In this document: piece after piece, positions 1 to 6,625 of the stretch
How positions within the stretch are numbered: position 1 is the first letter of the stretch
Layout of the letters: each line of letters begins with the position of its first letter
Assembly (NCBI GenBank): GCA_000695745.1
Contig: ASHK01000121.1
Location: 1-8,728 of the forward strand
DNA length: 8,728 nucleotides
Direction of reading: 5' to 3'
From: Vibrio madracius
Lineage (GTDB): Bacteria > Pseudomonadota > Gammaproteobacteria > Enterobacterales > Vibrionaceae
Position numbers and translations under genes: made by a program
Notes under the pieces: model-generated
The model's database searches: none
What the model was told of the DNA's origin: nothing
Seen by the model: the letters and a program-made list of their open reading frames with translations, nothing else

Positions 1-75
1 GGTTAATATCAGACAAAGCGTTGATTTCCTTTGTCCCTGATAAAACACTTTGTTTACCTGATTAATTTCGATCAT
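1..75 (-). CDS. metN: MetN, methionine ABC importer ATPase (5' end only, frameshifted)
   Basis: This is the start of a minus-strand gene that runs off the left edge. From the ATG at 75-73 it reads MIEINQVNKVFYQG, the usual beginning of MetN, the ATP-hydrolysing subunit of the MetNIQ D/L-methionine importer at the inner membrane. After residue 14 the annotated frame gives unrelated residues. The reading frame shifted by one base gives TKEINALSDIN, which continues the MetN pattern, so one base is missing near the CCC at 35-37. No Walker A motif is inside the window. A strong promoter and tandem MetJ boxes sit directly upstream, which supports the identification: metNIQ is a known MetJ target. 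gmhB next door on the opposite strand is an arrangement I recall from other vibrios. Only about 25 codons are visible. Confidence 0.8.
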   Translation of the reverse strand, partial: MIEINQVNKVFYQGQRKSTLCLILT

Positions 76-136
76 CTAAGCAACCTAAATCTAATGAGTA
101 GCATAAAAGTTTGAACTCCGTCTCAATTGATAGAAG

Positions 137-165
137 ATGCTATGGGTTTCACTGATTTGTGTCAA
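137..165 (-). promoter_or_regulatory. metN sigma-70 promoter
   Basis: On the minus strand a perfect -35 TTGACA (165-160) is followed by a 17-base spacer and a -10 TAGCAT (142-137, 4 of 6 to consensus). The predicted start of transcription lies near 130, giving a leader of roughly 55 bases before the metN ATG at 75. The MetJ boxes begin just upstream of the -35. Assignment is by consensus match only. Confidence 0.6.
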
Positions 166-166
166 T

Positions 167-198
167 AGATATTTTTACGTCTAGACGTCTAAACGGCA
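167..198. promoter_or_regulatory. Tandem MetJ operator (met boxes)
   Basis: AGACGTCT at 183-190 is an exact match to the 8-bp met box. In-register 8-bp neighbours are weaker matches: 175-182 (6 of 8), 191-198 (5 of 8) and 167-174 (5 of 8). MetJ, the S-adenosylmethionine-dependent repressor, binds two or more tandem boxes cooperatively, so this array of two to four boxes is a typical operator. It adjoins the -35 of the metN promoter and should repress metNIQ when methionine is plentiful. It also lies 76 bases before the gmhB start, so an effect on gmhB is possible but not shown. Confidence 0.8.
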
Positions 199-274
199 TT
201 TTCATAGTGATGTGGATATAAAAGCATGTAATAATTCATGTCATTAGCACTTATCTAGAGCAAGAGAGTAACCT

Positions 275-826
275 GTGGCAAAACCGGCTGTGTTTTTAGA
301 CCGTGATGGCGTTATCAATATCGATCACGGCTATGTAAGTGATGAGCATGATTTCGAATATATTGAAGGCGTGTTTGAAGCAACTAAAAAGTTGCAAGAG
401 ATGGGCTACATGTTGGTGCTTGTTACCAACCAGTCTGGCATTGCGCGTGGCATGTTCTCAGAAGATCGCTTTTTGTCTTTAACTCAATGGATGGATTGGA
501 ATTTCTCTGATAATGGTGTTGAGTTTGATGGTATTTATTATTGCCCTCATCATCCTGAGCATGGCGTCGGTGACTACAAACAAGATTGTGACTGTCGCAA
601 GCCAAAACCGGGCATGTTCATTTCAGCAAGAGATTTTCTCAAAATAGACATGGCTAAGTCCGTGATGGTGGGTGACAAAGCCGAAGATATGATGGCAGCA
701 GATGCTGCAGGTGTGGGGACTAAGATTTTAGTACGTACAGGTAAACCTGTTACTGAGCGTGGTGAATCTGTTGCGACTGTGGTACTTGATAGTATTCGCG
801 ATGTACCTGCTTATTTGGCTAAATAG
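275..826 (+). CDS. gmhB: GmhB, D-glycero-D-manno-heptose 1,7-bisphosphate 7-phosphatase
   Basis: A 183-residue cytoplasmic HAD-superfamily phosphatase. In LPS inner-core synthesis GmhB removes the C7 phosphate from heptose 1,7-bisphosphate, giving heptose 1-phosphate for HldE to activate as ADP-heptose. Motif I is FLDRDGVIN with the nucleophile D9 and acid/base D11. Motif II is TNQSG at 51-55. The zinc-binding loop of this subfamily is clear: C90, H92, C105 and C107, followed by RKPKPGM (108-114). Motif IV is [10 protein letters not shown] from 133. Length is close to E. coli GmhB (191 aa). The start is a GTG, chosen because the conserved motif begins six residues later and a purine-rich AAGAGAG lies just upstream at 261-267. 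The gene is intact. It is divergent from metN, and the lysozyme-inhibitor lipoprotein follows 82 bases downstream. Confidence 0.93.
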   Translation: MAKPAVFLDRDGVINIDHGYVSDEHDFEYIEGVFEATKKLQEMGYMLVLVTNQSGIARGMFSEDRFLSLTQWMDWNFSDNGVEFDGIYYCPHHPEHGVGDYKQDCDCRKPKPGMFISARDFLKIDMAKSVMVGDKAEDMMAADAAGVGTKILVRTGKPVTERGESVATVVLDSIRDVPAYLAK

Positions 827-831
827 CGATC

Positions 832-855
832 TTTGCAACGATCCATGGTTGCAAA
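832..855. repeat. Inverted repeat downstream of gmhB
   Basis: TTTGCAAC (832-839) and GTTGCAAA (848-855) form a perfect 8-bp stem around an 8-base loop. It begins six bases after the gmhB stop. No T tract follows on either strand and the stem has only three G-C pairs, so it is a poor terminator candidate. It may be an RNA hairpin separating gmhB from the next gene, or a protein-binding palindrome. Confidence 0.4.
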
Positions 856-908
856 AAGCTACTGTTACAAAACGATAGTTACAATAAGCGTTAGCTTAGA
901 AAGGAGAG

Positions 909-1277
909 ATGATGTTTTCAATTGCACAAAAAACGTTATTGCTTGTTCTCACAGTGAGCGGATTAGCCGCGTGCAGTAGCAATGGGCAAACGCAAGCCGA
1001 CACGAGTCGTTATCATGTACTGCAATATCAGTGTGATAATCAAAGCTTCCAGGTTACACAACTTTCTAGTGAACAAATTTTATTGTTAATCGACAACACT
1101 GAGTATCAGTTACATCGAGTTCCTTCCGCTTCTGGTGTGCGTTATGCCTTAGACGGAGAGTCACAAGAAGATTCGAATATTGAACTGTTCAGCAAAGGGC
1201 GAGAAGGCATGCTGACAATGAATGGTCAGACGGATAAATCTTGCCAAATGATCACACGCAGTATTCCTCAAGGCTAA
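909..1277 (+). CDS. mliC: MliC-family C-type lysozyme inhibitor lipoprotein
   Basis: A 122-residue lipoprotein. A signal peptide (about 1-21) ends in the lipobox LAAC with lipidated C22; the next residues SSNG lack Asp at +2, so outer-membrane sorting is expected. The mature part has the MliC/PliC pattern: Y-x-C near 40-42, L-H-R-V-P-S-A-S-G-V-R-Y at 68-79, E-L-F-S-K-G at 92-98 and a final cysteine at 112, likely paired with C42. In characterised MliC proteins the conserved Ser (S75 here) and Lys (K97) insert into the lysozyme active site, so the role is protection of peptidoglycan from host C-type lysozyme. The family's usual Trp before the Lys-Gly is Phe-Ser here. AAGGAG at 901-906 is only 2 bases from the first ATG but 5 from the second (912), so translation may begin at 912. 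The stop codon overlaps the treR ATG by one base. The symbol is by family. Confidence 0.8.
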   Translation: MMFSIAQKTLLLVLTVSGLAACSSNGQTQADTSRYHVLQYQCDNQSFQVTQLSSEQILLLIDNTEYQLHRVPSASGVRYALDGESQEDSNIELFSKGREGMLTMNGQTDKSCQMITRSIPQG

Positions 1278-2260
1278 TGAGTAAAAAACTGACCATACTT
1301 GATATCGCGAAACTATCGGGAGTCGGAAAATCAACCGTCTCTCGTGTGTTGACCAATGATCCCAAAGTAAAACCTGAGACACGCGAGAAGGTGGAGCGCG
1401 TCATTGCCGAGCATGGCTACGTTCCGTCTAAATCAGCACAATCGATGCGCAGTGGCGGAACTCAGAAAGTCATTGGTGTGATCATTTCGCGCTTAGACTC
1501 TCCATCTGAAAACAAAGCCGTCAGCAGTATGCTAAAGGTCCTTTATGGGGCTGGCTACGATGTGGTGATCATGGAAAGTCAGTTTGATCCCCTAAAGACA
1601 AACGAGCATTTGAGTGTTTTGCGAAAGCGCAACGTTGATGGTGTGATTGTGTTTGGCTTTACCACATTAGATCTTGATGTTGTGGCGAGTTGGGATGAGA
1701 AGGTCGTGGTGATTGCGATGGATACCGATCGAGTATCGTCGATCAACTATGACAATGCAGGGTTGATCCAAGCTGTTCTAGATAAGCTTAAAGTTCAAGG
1801 CGTCAGCCAACTTGCATTTATTGGTGTGGATCCCAATGATAAAACGACAGGGTTAGCTCGTTTAAACGCTTATCAAGCTTGGTGTGAAGAGCAGCAACTG
1901 CCAATTTGCTTCCGCACTGGAGAGCTTCATCACGAAAGTGCCTACTCGTTAGTGGATGATGTCGTGACTGACTCTCTGCAAGCGATTGTTTGCGCAAGTG
2001 ATACTCTAGCGCTCGGTACCATTAAACGTTTACAAGAGTTGGGTAGAGAAGACATTATTGTTACAGGTATTGGTGGCAATGAGCTACTGTCGTTTTTATT
2101 TCCCAATATCTACAGCATTGACCCTGGCTATCACCAAGCCGGTGAAAAAGCAGCTAACTTATTGATTAAACAATTAAAAGGCGAAGCGTCGTCTCTCATC
2201 TCACCCAAGAAGCTATCTATTAGTAGCGTTTTAGCCGCTATTCTTATTGTTTTCTATTGA
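1277..2260 (+). CDS. treR: TreR, LacI-family trehalose operon repressor (3' end probably frameshifted)
   Basis: A LacI/GalR regulator, 327 residues as sequenced. The N-terminal helix-turn-helix is TILDIAKLSGVGKSTVSRVL (6-25), with the hinge motif VPSKSAQSM near 48-56. A periplasmic-binding-protein-like effector domain follows, with VNYDN-like SSINYDNAG, FIGVDPNDKTTG and CASDTLALG motifs resembling E. coli TreR, whose inducer is trehalose-6-phosphate. The start at 1277 is chosen because MSKKLTILDIAKLSGVG is the family start and it overlaps the previous TAA (TAATG), suggesting translational coupling. The C-terminal tail from about residue 303 is atypical and hydrophobic. Adding one A to the AA at 2184-2185 instead gives a tail SHLTQEAIY ending at the TAG 2221-2223 and a total of 315 residues, the length of E. 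coli TreR. The true end is therefore probably 2223. Confidence 0.92.
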   Translation: MSKKLTILDIAKLSGVGKSTVSRVLTNDPKVKPETREKVERVIAEHGYVPSKSAQSMRSGGTQKVIGVIISRLDSPSENKAVSSMLKVLYGAGYDVVIMESQFDPLKTNEHLSVLRKRNVDGVIVFGFTTLDLDVVASWDEKVVVIAMDTDRVSSINYDNAGLIQAVLDKLKVQGVSQLAFIGVDPNDKTTGLARLNAYQAWCEEQQLPICFRTGELHHESAYSLVDDVVTDSLQAIVCASDTLALGTIKRLQELGREDIIVTGIGGNELLSFLFPNIYSIDPGYHQAGEKAANLLIKQLKGEASSLISPKKLSISSVLAAILIVFY

Positions 2261-2279
2261 TGCATTTCTCTACGATTAT

Positions 2280-2295
2280 TGTGATCACTCTCAAT
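2280..2295. promoter_or_regulatory. Possible CRP half-conserved site
   Basis: TGTGA (2280-2284), six bases, then TCAAT (2291-2295) matches the CRP pattern TGTGA-N6-TCACA with a perfect left and partial right half. Catabolite control of a PTS sugar operon would be expected, but the site is about 115 bases upstream of the likely treB start of transcription, far for a single activator site. Tentative. Confidence 0.3.
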
Positions 2296-2296
2296 T

Positions 2297-2315
2297 AATG
2301 GGAATGTTCCCATTT
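2297..2315. promoter_or_regulatory. TreR operator 1 (distal)
   Basis: AATGGGAA-TG-TTCCCATT (2297-2314) is an inverted repeat with perfect 8-base arms. It closely resembles the GGGAACGTTCCC operator core of E. coli TreR. The 17 bases 2299-2315 are repeated exactly in operator 2, 54 bp downstream. It lies between the end of treR and the treB promoter. Confidence 0.82.
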
Positions 2316-2352
2316 ACGTTTTTTCTTGTGTGTCACACTGCGTTTAGATTTT

Positions 2353-2369
2353 TGGGAATGTTCCCATTT
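2353..2369. promoter_or_regulatory. TreR operator 2 (promoter-proximal)
   Basis: TGGGAATGTTCCCATTT is identical over 17 bases to operator 1, with 6-base arms TGGGAA/TTCCCA (2353-2366). It touches the putative -35 of treB, so bound TreR would block RNA polymerase directly. The 54-bp centre-to-centre distance is about five helical turns, which puts the two sites on the same DNA face and would suit cooperative binding or a short loop. Confidence 0.85.
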
Positions 2370-2396
2370 GGCGCGTTACGGTATTATTAATACAAT
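2368..2396 (+). promoter_or_regulatory. Putative treB(C) promoter
   Basis: TTGGCG (2368-2373, 4 of 6 to the -35 consensus), a 17-base spacer, and TACAAT (2391-2396, 5 of 6 to the -10). The start of transcription would fall near 2403, about 50 bases before treB. A competing -10, TATTAT at 2382-2387, has no good -35. The choice is supported by operator 2 abutting the -35. Confidence 0.45.
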
Positions 2397-2453
2397 GAGA
2401 CACATGGACGTCTGTTATCCAACGTCTCTATATCAGTAAAAGGTGTACATACG

Positions 2454-3878
2454 ATGAGCAAGATAGCGAAGCAAGACATTGCAGCCATCATCGAAGGAGT
2501 CGGCGGAGCCGATAACATTGCCAGTGTTAGTCACTGCTTAACTCGTCTGAGATTTGTCCTCAACGAGACAGCGAAAGCAGATAAGGCCGCACTAGAAAAC
2601 TTAAAAGTTGTTAAAGGTTGCTTTACCAATGCTGGTCAATTCCAAGTGGTCATTGGTACTGAAGTCGATGAAGTTTATAAATTGCTGATAGACATGGCAG
2701 GCAAAAAAGCCGCATCTAAAGACGATGCTAAACTCGCTGCTCGCCAAAATATGAACATTCTCGAGCGTGGTATCTCGCACTTAGCCGAAATTTTTGTTCC
2801 TCTTTTACCTGCGATTATCACTGGTGGTTTGATTCTTGGTTTCCGAAATGTGATTGGTGACATTCGCATGTTCGATGGCAAGACGCTGGTTGAAATCAGT
2901 CAATTTTGGGCCACTGTTCACTCGTTCTTATGGTTGATTGGCGAAGCTATCTTCTTTTTCTTACCAGTTGGTGTGTGTTGGTCGACAGTTAAAAAGTTGG
3001 GAGGCACACCAATTTTAGGTATTACTTTGGGTGTGACTTTGGTGTCACCACAGTTAATGAATGCCTACTTAATTGGTAAGCAAGCACCTGAAGTCTGGGA
3101 CTTTGGATTGTTCGTGATAGAGAAAGTCGGTTATCAAGCTCAGGTTATTCCTGCCATGCTAGCCGGTGTTGCTTTGGCTTTCATCGAAACTAACCTTAAG
3201 CGTATCGTCCCAAGTTATTTATATCTGGTTGTGGTGCCTTTCGTTTCGATCATTTTATCTGTGATTTTAGCGCACGCACTTATTGGCCCATTTGGTCGCG
3301 TGTTGGGTGATGGCGTCGCTTACGCTGCTAAAGCTGCGATGACGGGTGACTTCGCAGTTCTTGGTTCTATGGTATTTGGCTTCCTATACGCACCACTTGT
3401 GATAACGGGTATCCACCACACGACTAACGCCGTTGACTTACAACTCATGCAAGATCTTGGTGGTACACCAATCTGGCCTTTGATTGCCTTATCAAACATT
3501 GCTCAAGCTTCTGCTGTTGTTGGCATCATCATTATTAGTAAGCGCGAAGGTGAACGAGATATCTCTGTGCCTGCTGCGATCTCTGCCTATCTAGGGGTAA
3601 CAGAACCAGCAATGTACGGTATTAACCTGAAATACAAATTCCCGATGTTGAGCGCGATGATCGGCAGTGCACTTGCTGCAGCAATTTGTGGTAGTGCTGG
3701 CGTAATGGCAAATGGCATTGGTGTTGGCGGTCTACCAGGTATTCTTTCTATCCAACCTCAGTATTGGATGGTGTATCTCATGGCAATGTTAGTAGCAATA
3801 GCGGTGCCGATTGTGTTGACTTTGTTCTTGTATAAACGCGCTCAGTCAAAAGGTGAGCTAGAGCTTGCAAGCGCATAA
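2454..3878 (+). CDS. treB: TreB, trehalose-specific PTS enzyme IIBC
   Basis: The inner-membrane permease that imports trehalose and phosphorylates it to trehalose-6-phosphate; the phosphate comes from a separate IIA protein because no IIA domain is attached. The N-terminal EIIB domain (about 1-85) carries the phosphocysteine C28 in SHCLTRLRF. A linker leads to the EIIC domain (about 105-465), a series of roughly ten hydrophobic helices. Family EIIC signatures are GIHHTTNAVDLQLM (319-332) and GVTEPAMYG (381-389). At 474 residues it matches E. coli TreB (473). AAAAGG at 2438-2443 is a suitable ribosome-binding site. The gene is intact and under two TreR operators. The related sucrose and N-acetylmuramate IIBC families are alternatives, but TreR and TreC alongside decide for trehalose. 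Confidence 0.94.
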   Translation: MSKIAKQDIAAIIEGVGGADNIASVSHCLTRLRFVLNETAKADKAALENLKVVKGCFTNAGQFQVVIGTEVDEVYKLLIDMAGKKAASKDDAKLAARQNMNILERGISHLAEIFVPLLPAIITGGLILGFRNVIGDIRMFDGKTLVEISQFWATVHSFLWLIGEAIFFFLPVGVCWSTVKKLGGTPILGITLGVTLVSPQLMNAYLIGKQAPEVWDFGLFVIEKVGYQAQVIPAMLAGVALAFIETNLKRIVPSYLYLVVVPFVSIILSVILAHALIGPFGRVLGDGVAYAAKAAMTGDFAVLGSMVFGFLYAPLVITGIHHTTNAVDLQLMQDLGGTPIWPLIALSNIAQASAVVGIIIISKREGERDISVPAAISAYLGVTEPAMYGINLKYKFPMLSAMIGSALAAAICGSAGVMANGIGVGGLPGILSIQPQYWMVYLMAMLVAIAVPIVLTLFLYKRAQSKGELELASA

Positions 3879-3889
3879 TTCCCCGTATT

Positions 3890-3925
3890 AGTGGCTCAAT
3901 TTGAGCCACTGTTTTCTTTTTATTT
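3890..3925 (+). terminator. Rho-independent terminator between treB and treC
   Basis: AGTGGCTCA (3890-3898) pairs with TGAGCCACT (3902-3910) around a 3-base loop and is followed by GTTTTCTTTTT. It starts 11 bases after the treB stop and 67 before the treC ATG. Placed inside an expected operon it would lower treC transcription relative to treB, or treC has its own start. I see no clear treC promoter in the remaining 30 bases. Confidence 0.85.
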
Positions 3926-3956
3926 CTTTTTGTATTGGTAAGTGAGATTGAAATCG

Positions 3957-5629
3957 ATGAGTCAACAAGACTGGTGGAAAACCGCCACTATTTATCAAAT
4001 CTATCCGAAGAGTTTTTGTGACAGCAGCGATAAGGGGATGGGGGATATCAAAGGCATTACCTCAAAGCTCGACTACCTTGGACTACTCGGTGTTGATGCT
4101 ATCTGGCTAACACCAGTGTACGCCTCCCCGATGATTGATAACGGTTACGACATTGCTGACTATTACGCGATTAACCCTGATTTTGGCTCCATGGAGGATT
4201 TTGATGAACTTTTAGAGCAAGCTCATCAAAAAGGCATTCGCATCATCATGGATATTGTAGTGAACCATACATCCACACAGCATGAATGGTTCCAGTCGGC
4301 TTTGGGAGACAAGCAAAGCCCTTATCGTGATTATTATATCTGGAAACCTGGTCGTGATGGCCAAGTTCCAAACAACTGGCAGTCAAAATTTGGTGGTTCT
4401 GCATGGGCGCTAGATGAAGCGACCGATGAATACTATTTGCACCTTTTTGCTAAAGAGCAGGCTGACTTGAACTGGGAGAACCCTGCGGTTCGAGAAGACG
4501 TGAAACGTGTGATTGAGTTTTGGGCGCAAAAGGGCGTGGATGGTTTCAGGCTAGATGTCATTAACCTGATTTCAAAGCAACAAGATTTTGCTGATGATCA
4601 TATTGGTGATGGCCGCCGCTTTTACACTGATGGCCCTAGAGTGCATGAATATTTGCAAGAGATCAGCGAAGCAGTATTCCAAAAGTATGGGTCGGTGACG
4701 GTTGGTGAAATGTCTTCGACAACCCTTGAGCATTGCCAGCAATACAGTGCATTAGATAATAAAGAGCTGTCGATGGTGTTTAACTTCCATCACTTGAAAG
4801 TGGATTATCCAAACGGAGAGAAGTGGACCAAAGCGGATTTTGACTTTGCCAGCTTAAGCAGATTTTCAATCATTGGCAAACGGGGCTCAATGGCAAAGGT
4901 TGGGGAGCGCTGTTTTGGTGTAACCACGACCAGCCACGTATTGTTAGCCGCCTAGGCAATGACACTCGTTATCACAATGAATCGGCAAAAATGCTCGCAG
5001 CCTCTGTTCATTTGATGCAAGGAACGCCATACATATTCCAAGGTGAAGAGATTGGCATGACTAACCCGGGCTTTACCGAGCTGAGTCAGTATCGTGATGT
5101 AGAAAGTTTGAATATGTACAAGCTAATGGTTGAAGAGGGTACAACGTCTCATGATGAGATGATGGCTATCTTACAGCAAAAATCACGTGATAACTCTCGC
5201 ACACCAATGCAATGGAATAGCAATACTAATGCAGGGTTTACCTCAGGAACCCCTTGGATTGGTATCGCTGAAAATTACCCAGAAATCAATGCTCAGACGG
5301 CGCTGCAAGACCAACAATCCGTGTTTTACTTCTACAAGGAACTTATCCGTCTTCGCAAAACAGTGCCTGTGATAACTGATGGTAGTTATACTGATATGTT
5401 CCCAGAACATAAGCAGGTGCACGGTTATCTGCGAGAAAACACAGATACTATGTTGCTGTGTCTCAATAACTACTTTGGAAAAGAAACTGAAGTCGCTCTG
5501 CCTGAGTCTTTTGTTGCGCTCACAGGGCAACAAATCTTGAGTAACTATGGTCTAGAAGGGACAGTAACGCTTGACAAAAAAATGGTCATGAAGCCGTATG
5601 AGACGGTCGCTATTTTGATTAACAAGTAG
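3957..5629 (+). pseudogene. treC: TreC, trehalose-6-phosphate hydrolase (one frameshift)
   Basis: A cytoplasmic GH13 alpha-glucosidase that splits trehalose-6-phosphate into glucose and glucose-6-phosphate. The start is ATG 3957 (MSQQDWWKTATIYQIYPKSF), preferred over the in-frame GTG at 3942, which would overlap the only AAGTGAG ribosome-binding sequence. Catalytic residues: nucleophile D200 in FRLDVIN, acid/base E251 in TVGEMSS, and the third carboxylate D325 in WCNHDQPR; region I is DIVVNH. The frame breaks in the run at 4856-4857: adding one A gives LKQIFNHWQTGLNGKGWG and then ALFWCNHDQPRIVSRLGND, the family sequence. As sequenced, translation stops at 4953-4955 before D325, so the product would be inactive. 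Corrected length is 557 residues (E. coli TreC 551). I think a sequencing error is likelier than a true mutation because everything else is conserved. It ends with tandem stops TAG-TAA. Confidence 0.92.
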
Positions 5630-5637
5630 TAAATCGT

Positions 5638-5670
5638 GCCCTTCGCTAAATTGAGAGGAAAGCGAAGGGC
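5638..5670. terminator. Hairpin between convergent treC and yitT-like gene
   Basis: GCCCTTCGCT (5638-5647) and AGCGAAGGGC (5661-5670) form a perfect 10-bp, GC-rich stem with a 13-base loop. It fills the 49-base gap between two converging genes, where a bidirectional terminator is expected, but neither strand has a proper T tract after the stem. Termination may therefore be weak or assisted. Confidence 0.6.
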
Positions 5671-5678
5671 TTCGAGGC

Positions 5679-6278
5679 TTAACCGTAAGTCACCACGTAG
5701 CGCGTAGGCTTATGGTTCATCGCAAGAACAAGGTTTAGCATCACGGCTCCTAAGATGGAGGTCAGAATAACGCTCGGCGAAACAAAAAAGAACGATGCAA
5801 TCAGAATCGAACAATCGATGGCCATTTGCGTTTTCCCTACTGAAATACCGAACTTGTCTTGAATAAACAGGCAAAGCACATTGAACCCACCAAGACTTGA
5901 GCGATGTCGGAAGAGAATCAACATACCGAGTCCCATCAACAAGCCGCCAGCAATGGCACAATAAATATCGTTAATATGATCCAGTGACACTACGCGATAC
6001 ATATTGTCTGTAATAACAGAAACTAAAGCACCAGAAATAGCGCTGCTTGCTGCGAAACGTTTACCAAACCGTTTCCACGCTAAAAGGTAAAATGGTGTGT
6101 TGAACGCAAAATACAGTGTGCCGAAAGAGACGGGCACAAACTGGCTGACAAGAAGTGCTAGTCCTGTAGTACCGCCAGTCAATAGTTGAGCGGATTGGAG
6201 CAAGAAAATACCTTGAGCCACAATAAATGTGCCAGTCAGTATCGCCATCCAATCTTCTCTGCGTGAGTGTTTTTGCAT
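5679..6278 (-). CDS. YitT-family (DUF161) integral membrane protein
   Basis: A 199-residue hydrophobic protein with about five or six membrane helices, for example near 11-32, 36-50, 52-68, 78-92, 107-123 and 152-185. The order of motifs fits the YitT family: a first helix followed by L-L-T-G-G-T-T-G-L-A (32-41), N-T-P-F-Y-L-L-A-W (60-68), and R-H-R-S-S-L-G-G-F-N (124-133) in the second repeat, so a duplicated helix-bundle fold is likely. It lacks the C-terminal cytosolic domain (DUF2179) of the longer Bacillus YitT proteins. Its biochemical role is unknown; I do not propose a substrate. The start ATG at 6278 has only a weak ribosome-binding sequence (AAGAAG). It converges with treC and is divergent from glyA, and shows no functional link to either. 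Confidence 0.8.
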   Translation of the reverse strand: MQKHSRREDWMAILTGTFIVAQGIFLLQSAQLLTGGTTGLALLVSQFVPVSFGTLYFAFNTPFYLLAWKRFGKRFAASSAISGALVSVITDNMYRVVSLDHINDIYCAIAGGLLMGLGMLILFRHRSSLGGFNVLCLFIQDKFGISVGKTQMAIDCSILIASFFFVSPSVILTSILGAVMLNLVLAMNHKPTRYVVTYG

Positions 6279-6320
6279 CAGTTAAAAATTCTTCTTAGTA
6301 ATAATCGCCGCAATAGTATT

Positions 6321-6337
6321 GAAAAGATGATCTTTTC
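6321..6337. repeat. Palindrome upstream of the yitT-like gene
   Basis: GAAAAGAT (6321-6328) and ATCTTTTC (6330-6337) are perfect 8-base arms around a single G. It sits 42 bases before the YitT-family start codon, in its leader or promoter, so it could be an operator. I do not recognise the regulator, and an AT-rich hairpin in the leader is the alternative. Confidence 0.45.
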
Positions 6338-6382
6338 GGTAGCTTGAAGGCGAAATTTACGGTAAACCTATGTAATTCAAAT

Positions 6383-6419
6383 TTTACACTGTGTAAATGG
6401 AATTATTGACACTTAGTGT
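6383..6419. repeat. Two neighbouring ACAC/GTGT palindromes in the divergent region
   Basis: TTTACAC-T-GTGTAAA (6383-6397) and ACACT-T-AGTGT (6409-6419) are two perfect odd-length palindromes with centres 24 bp apart, sharing an inner ACAC...GTGT pattern. The second overlaps a perfect TTGACA (6406-6411) that could be a plus-strand -35, though no good -10 follows at normal spacing. The arrangement looks like a pair of operator sites for a dimeric regulator acting on the yitT-like gene, glyA or both. Regulator not recognised. Confidence 0.4.
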
Positions 6420-6527
6420 ACTCATTGTCGTACTAATTGAGGCGCCCATGATGATACCTAAGGTTCACTATGAGAAAACTGCATGAGAAATTTCCAATTT
6501 TCTCTTTATGACATAGATCAAATTATG

Positions 6528-6533
6528 TATGAT
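6528..6533 (+). promoter_or_regulatory. Possible glyA -10 element
   Basis: TATGAT matches the -10 consensus at 5 of 6 and lies 20 bases before the PurR box, which would place the box just downstream of the start of transcription, near 6540. The -35 region at the right spacing (TTTATG, 6505-6510) is poor, so an activator may be needed. Tentative. Confidence 0.35.
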
Positions 6534-6553
6534 GCAAGTCATCAAATGTGGTG

Positions 6554-6569
6554 ACGAAAACGTTTGCTT
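6554..6569. promoter_or_regulatory. PurR operator upstream of glyA
   Basis: ACGAAAACGTTTGCTT agrees with the PurR box ACGCAAACGTTTGCGT at 14 of 16 positions, including the whole central AAACGTTTGC. glyA is an established PurR target in E. coli because serine hydroxymethyltransferase feeds one-carbon units into purine synthesis. The site lies 57 bases before the glyA ATG. Confidence 0.8.
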
Positions 6570-6625
6570 TTGGTCATTGTGTGGTTTTTTGAAACTTTCA
6601 GAACAATCTGAGTCAGGAGATACAG

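Noticed and set aside
864..885. Short direct repeat GTTACAA twice before the lysozyme-inhibitor gene.
   Set aside because: Seven-base repeats this close are expected by chance in AT-rich spacer DNA, and no promoter or operator pattern accompanies them.
2406..2427. Two ACGTCT-containing octamers in the treB leader that resemble MetJ boxes.
   Set aside because: They are 14 bp apart, not a multiple of 8, and the sequence between them does not match a met box. MetJ needs tandem in-register boxes.
2397..2428. Possible leader hairpin GAGAC/GTCTC with inner TGGA/TCCA before treB.
   Set aside because: The left arm falls at or before the predicted start of transcription, and the stem is broken by a 3x2 internal loop, so it is not well supported.
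4953..5000. treC as two separate functional genes, or programmed frameshifting at the break.
   Set aside because: No slippery heptamer or stimulatory hairpin is visible at 4856-4857, the downstream part has no ribosome-binding site, and the family protein is a single chain.
5187..5533. Overlapping open frames on both strands inside treC.
   Set aside because: They lie within strongly conserved treC coding sequence, have no ribosome-binding sites, and show no recognisable protein features.
6420..6625. Riboswitch or small RNA in the long glyA leader.
   Set aside because: I see no glycine-riboswitch core, strong hairpin plus T tract, or small ORF with a ribosome-binding site; the PurR box explains the conserved-looking part.
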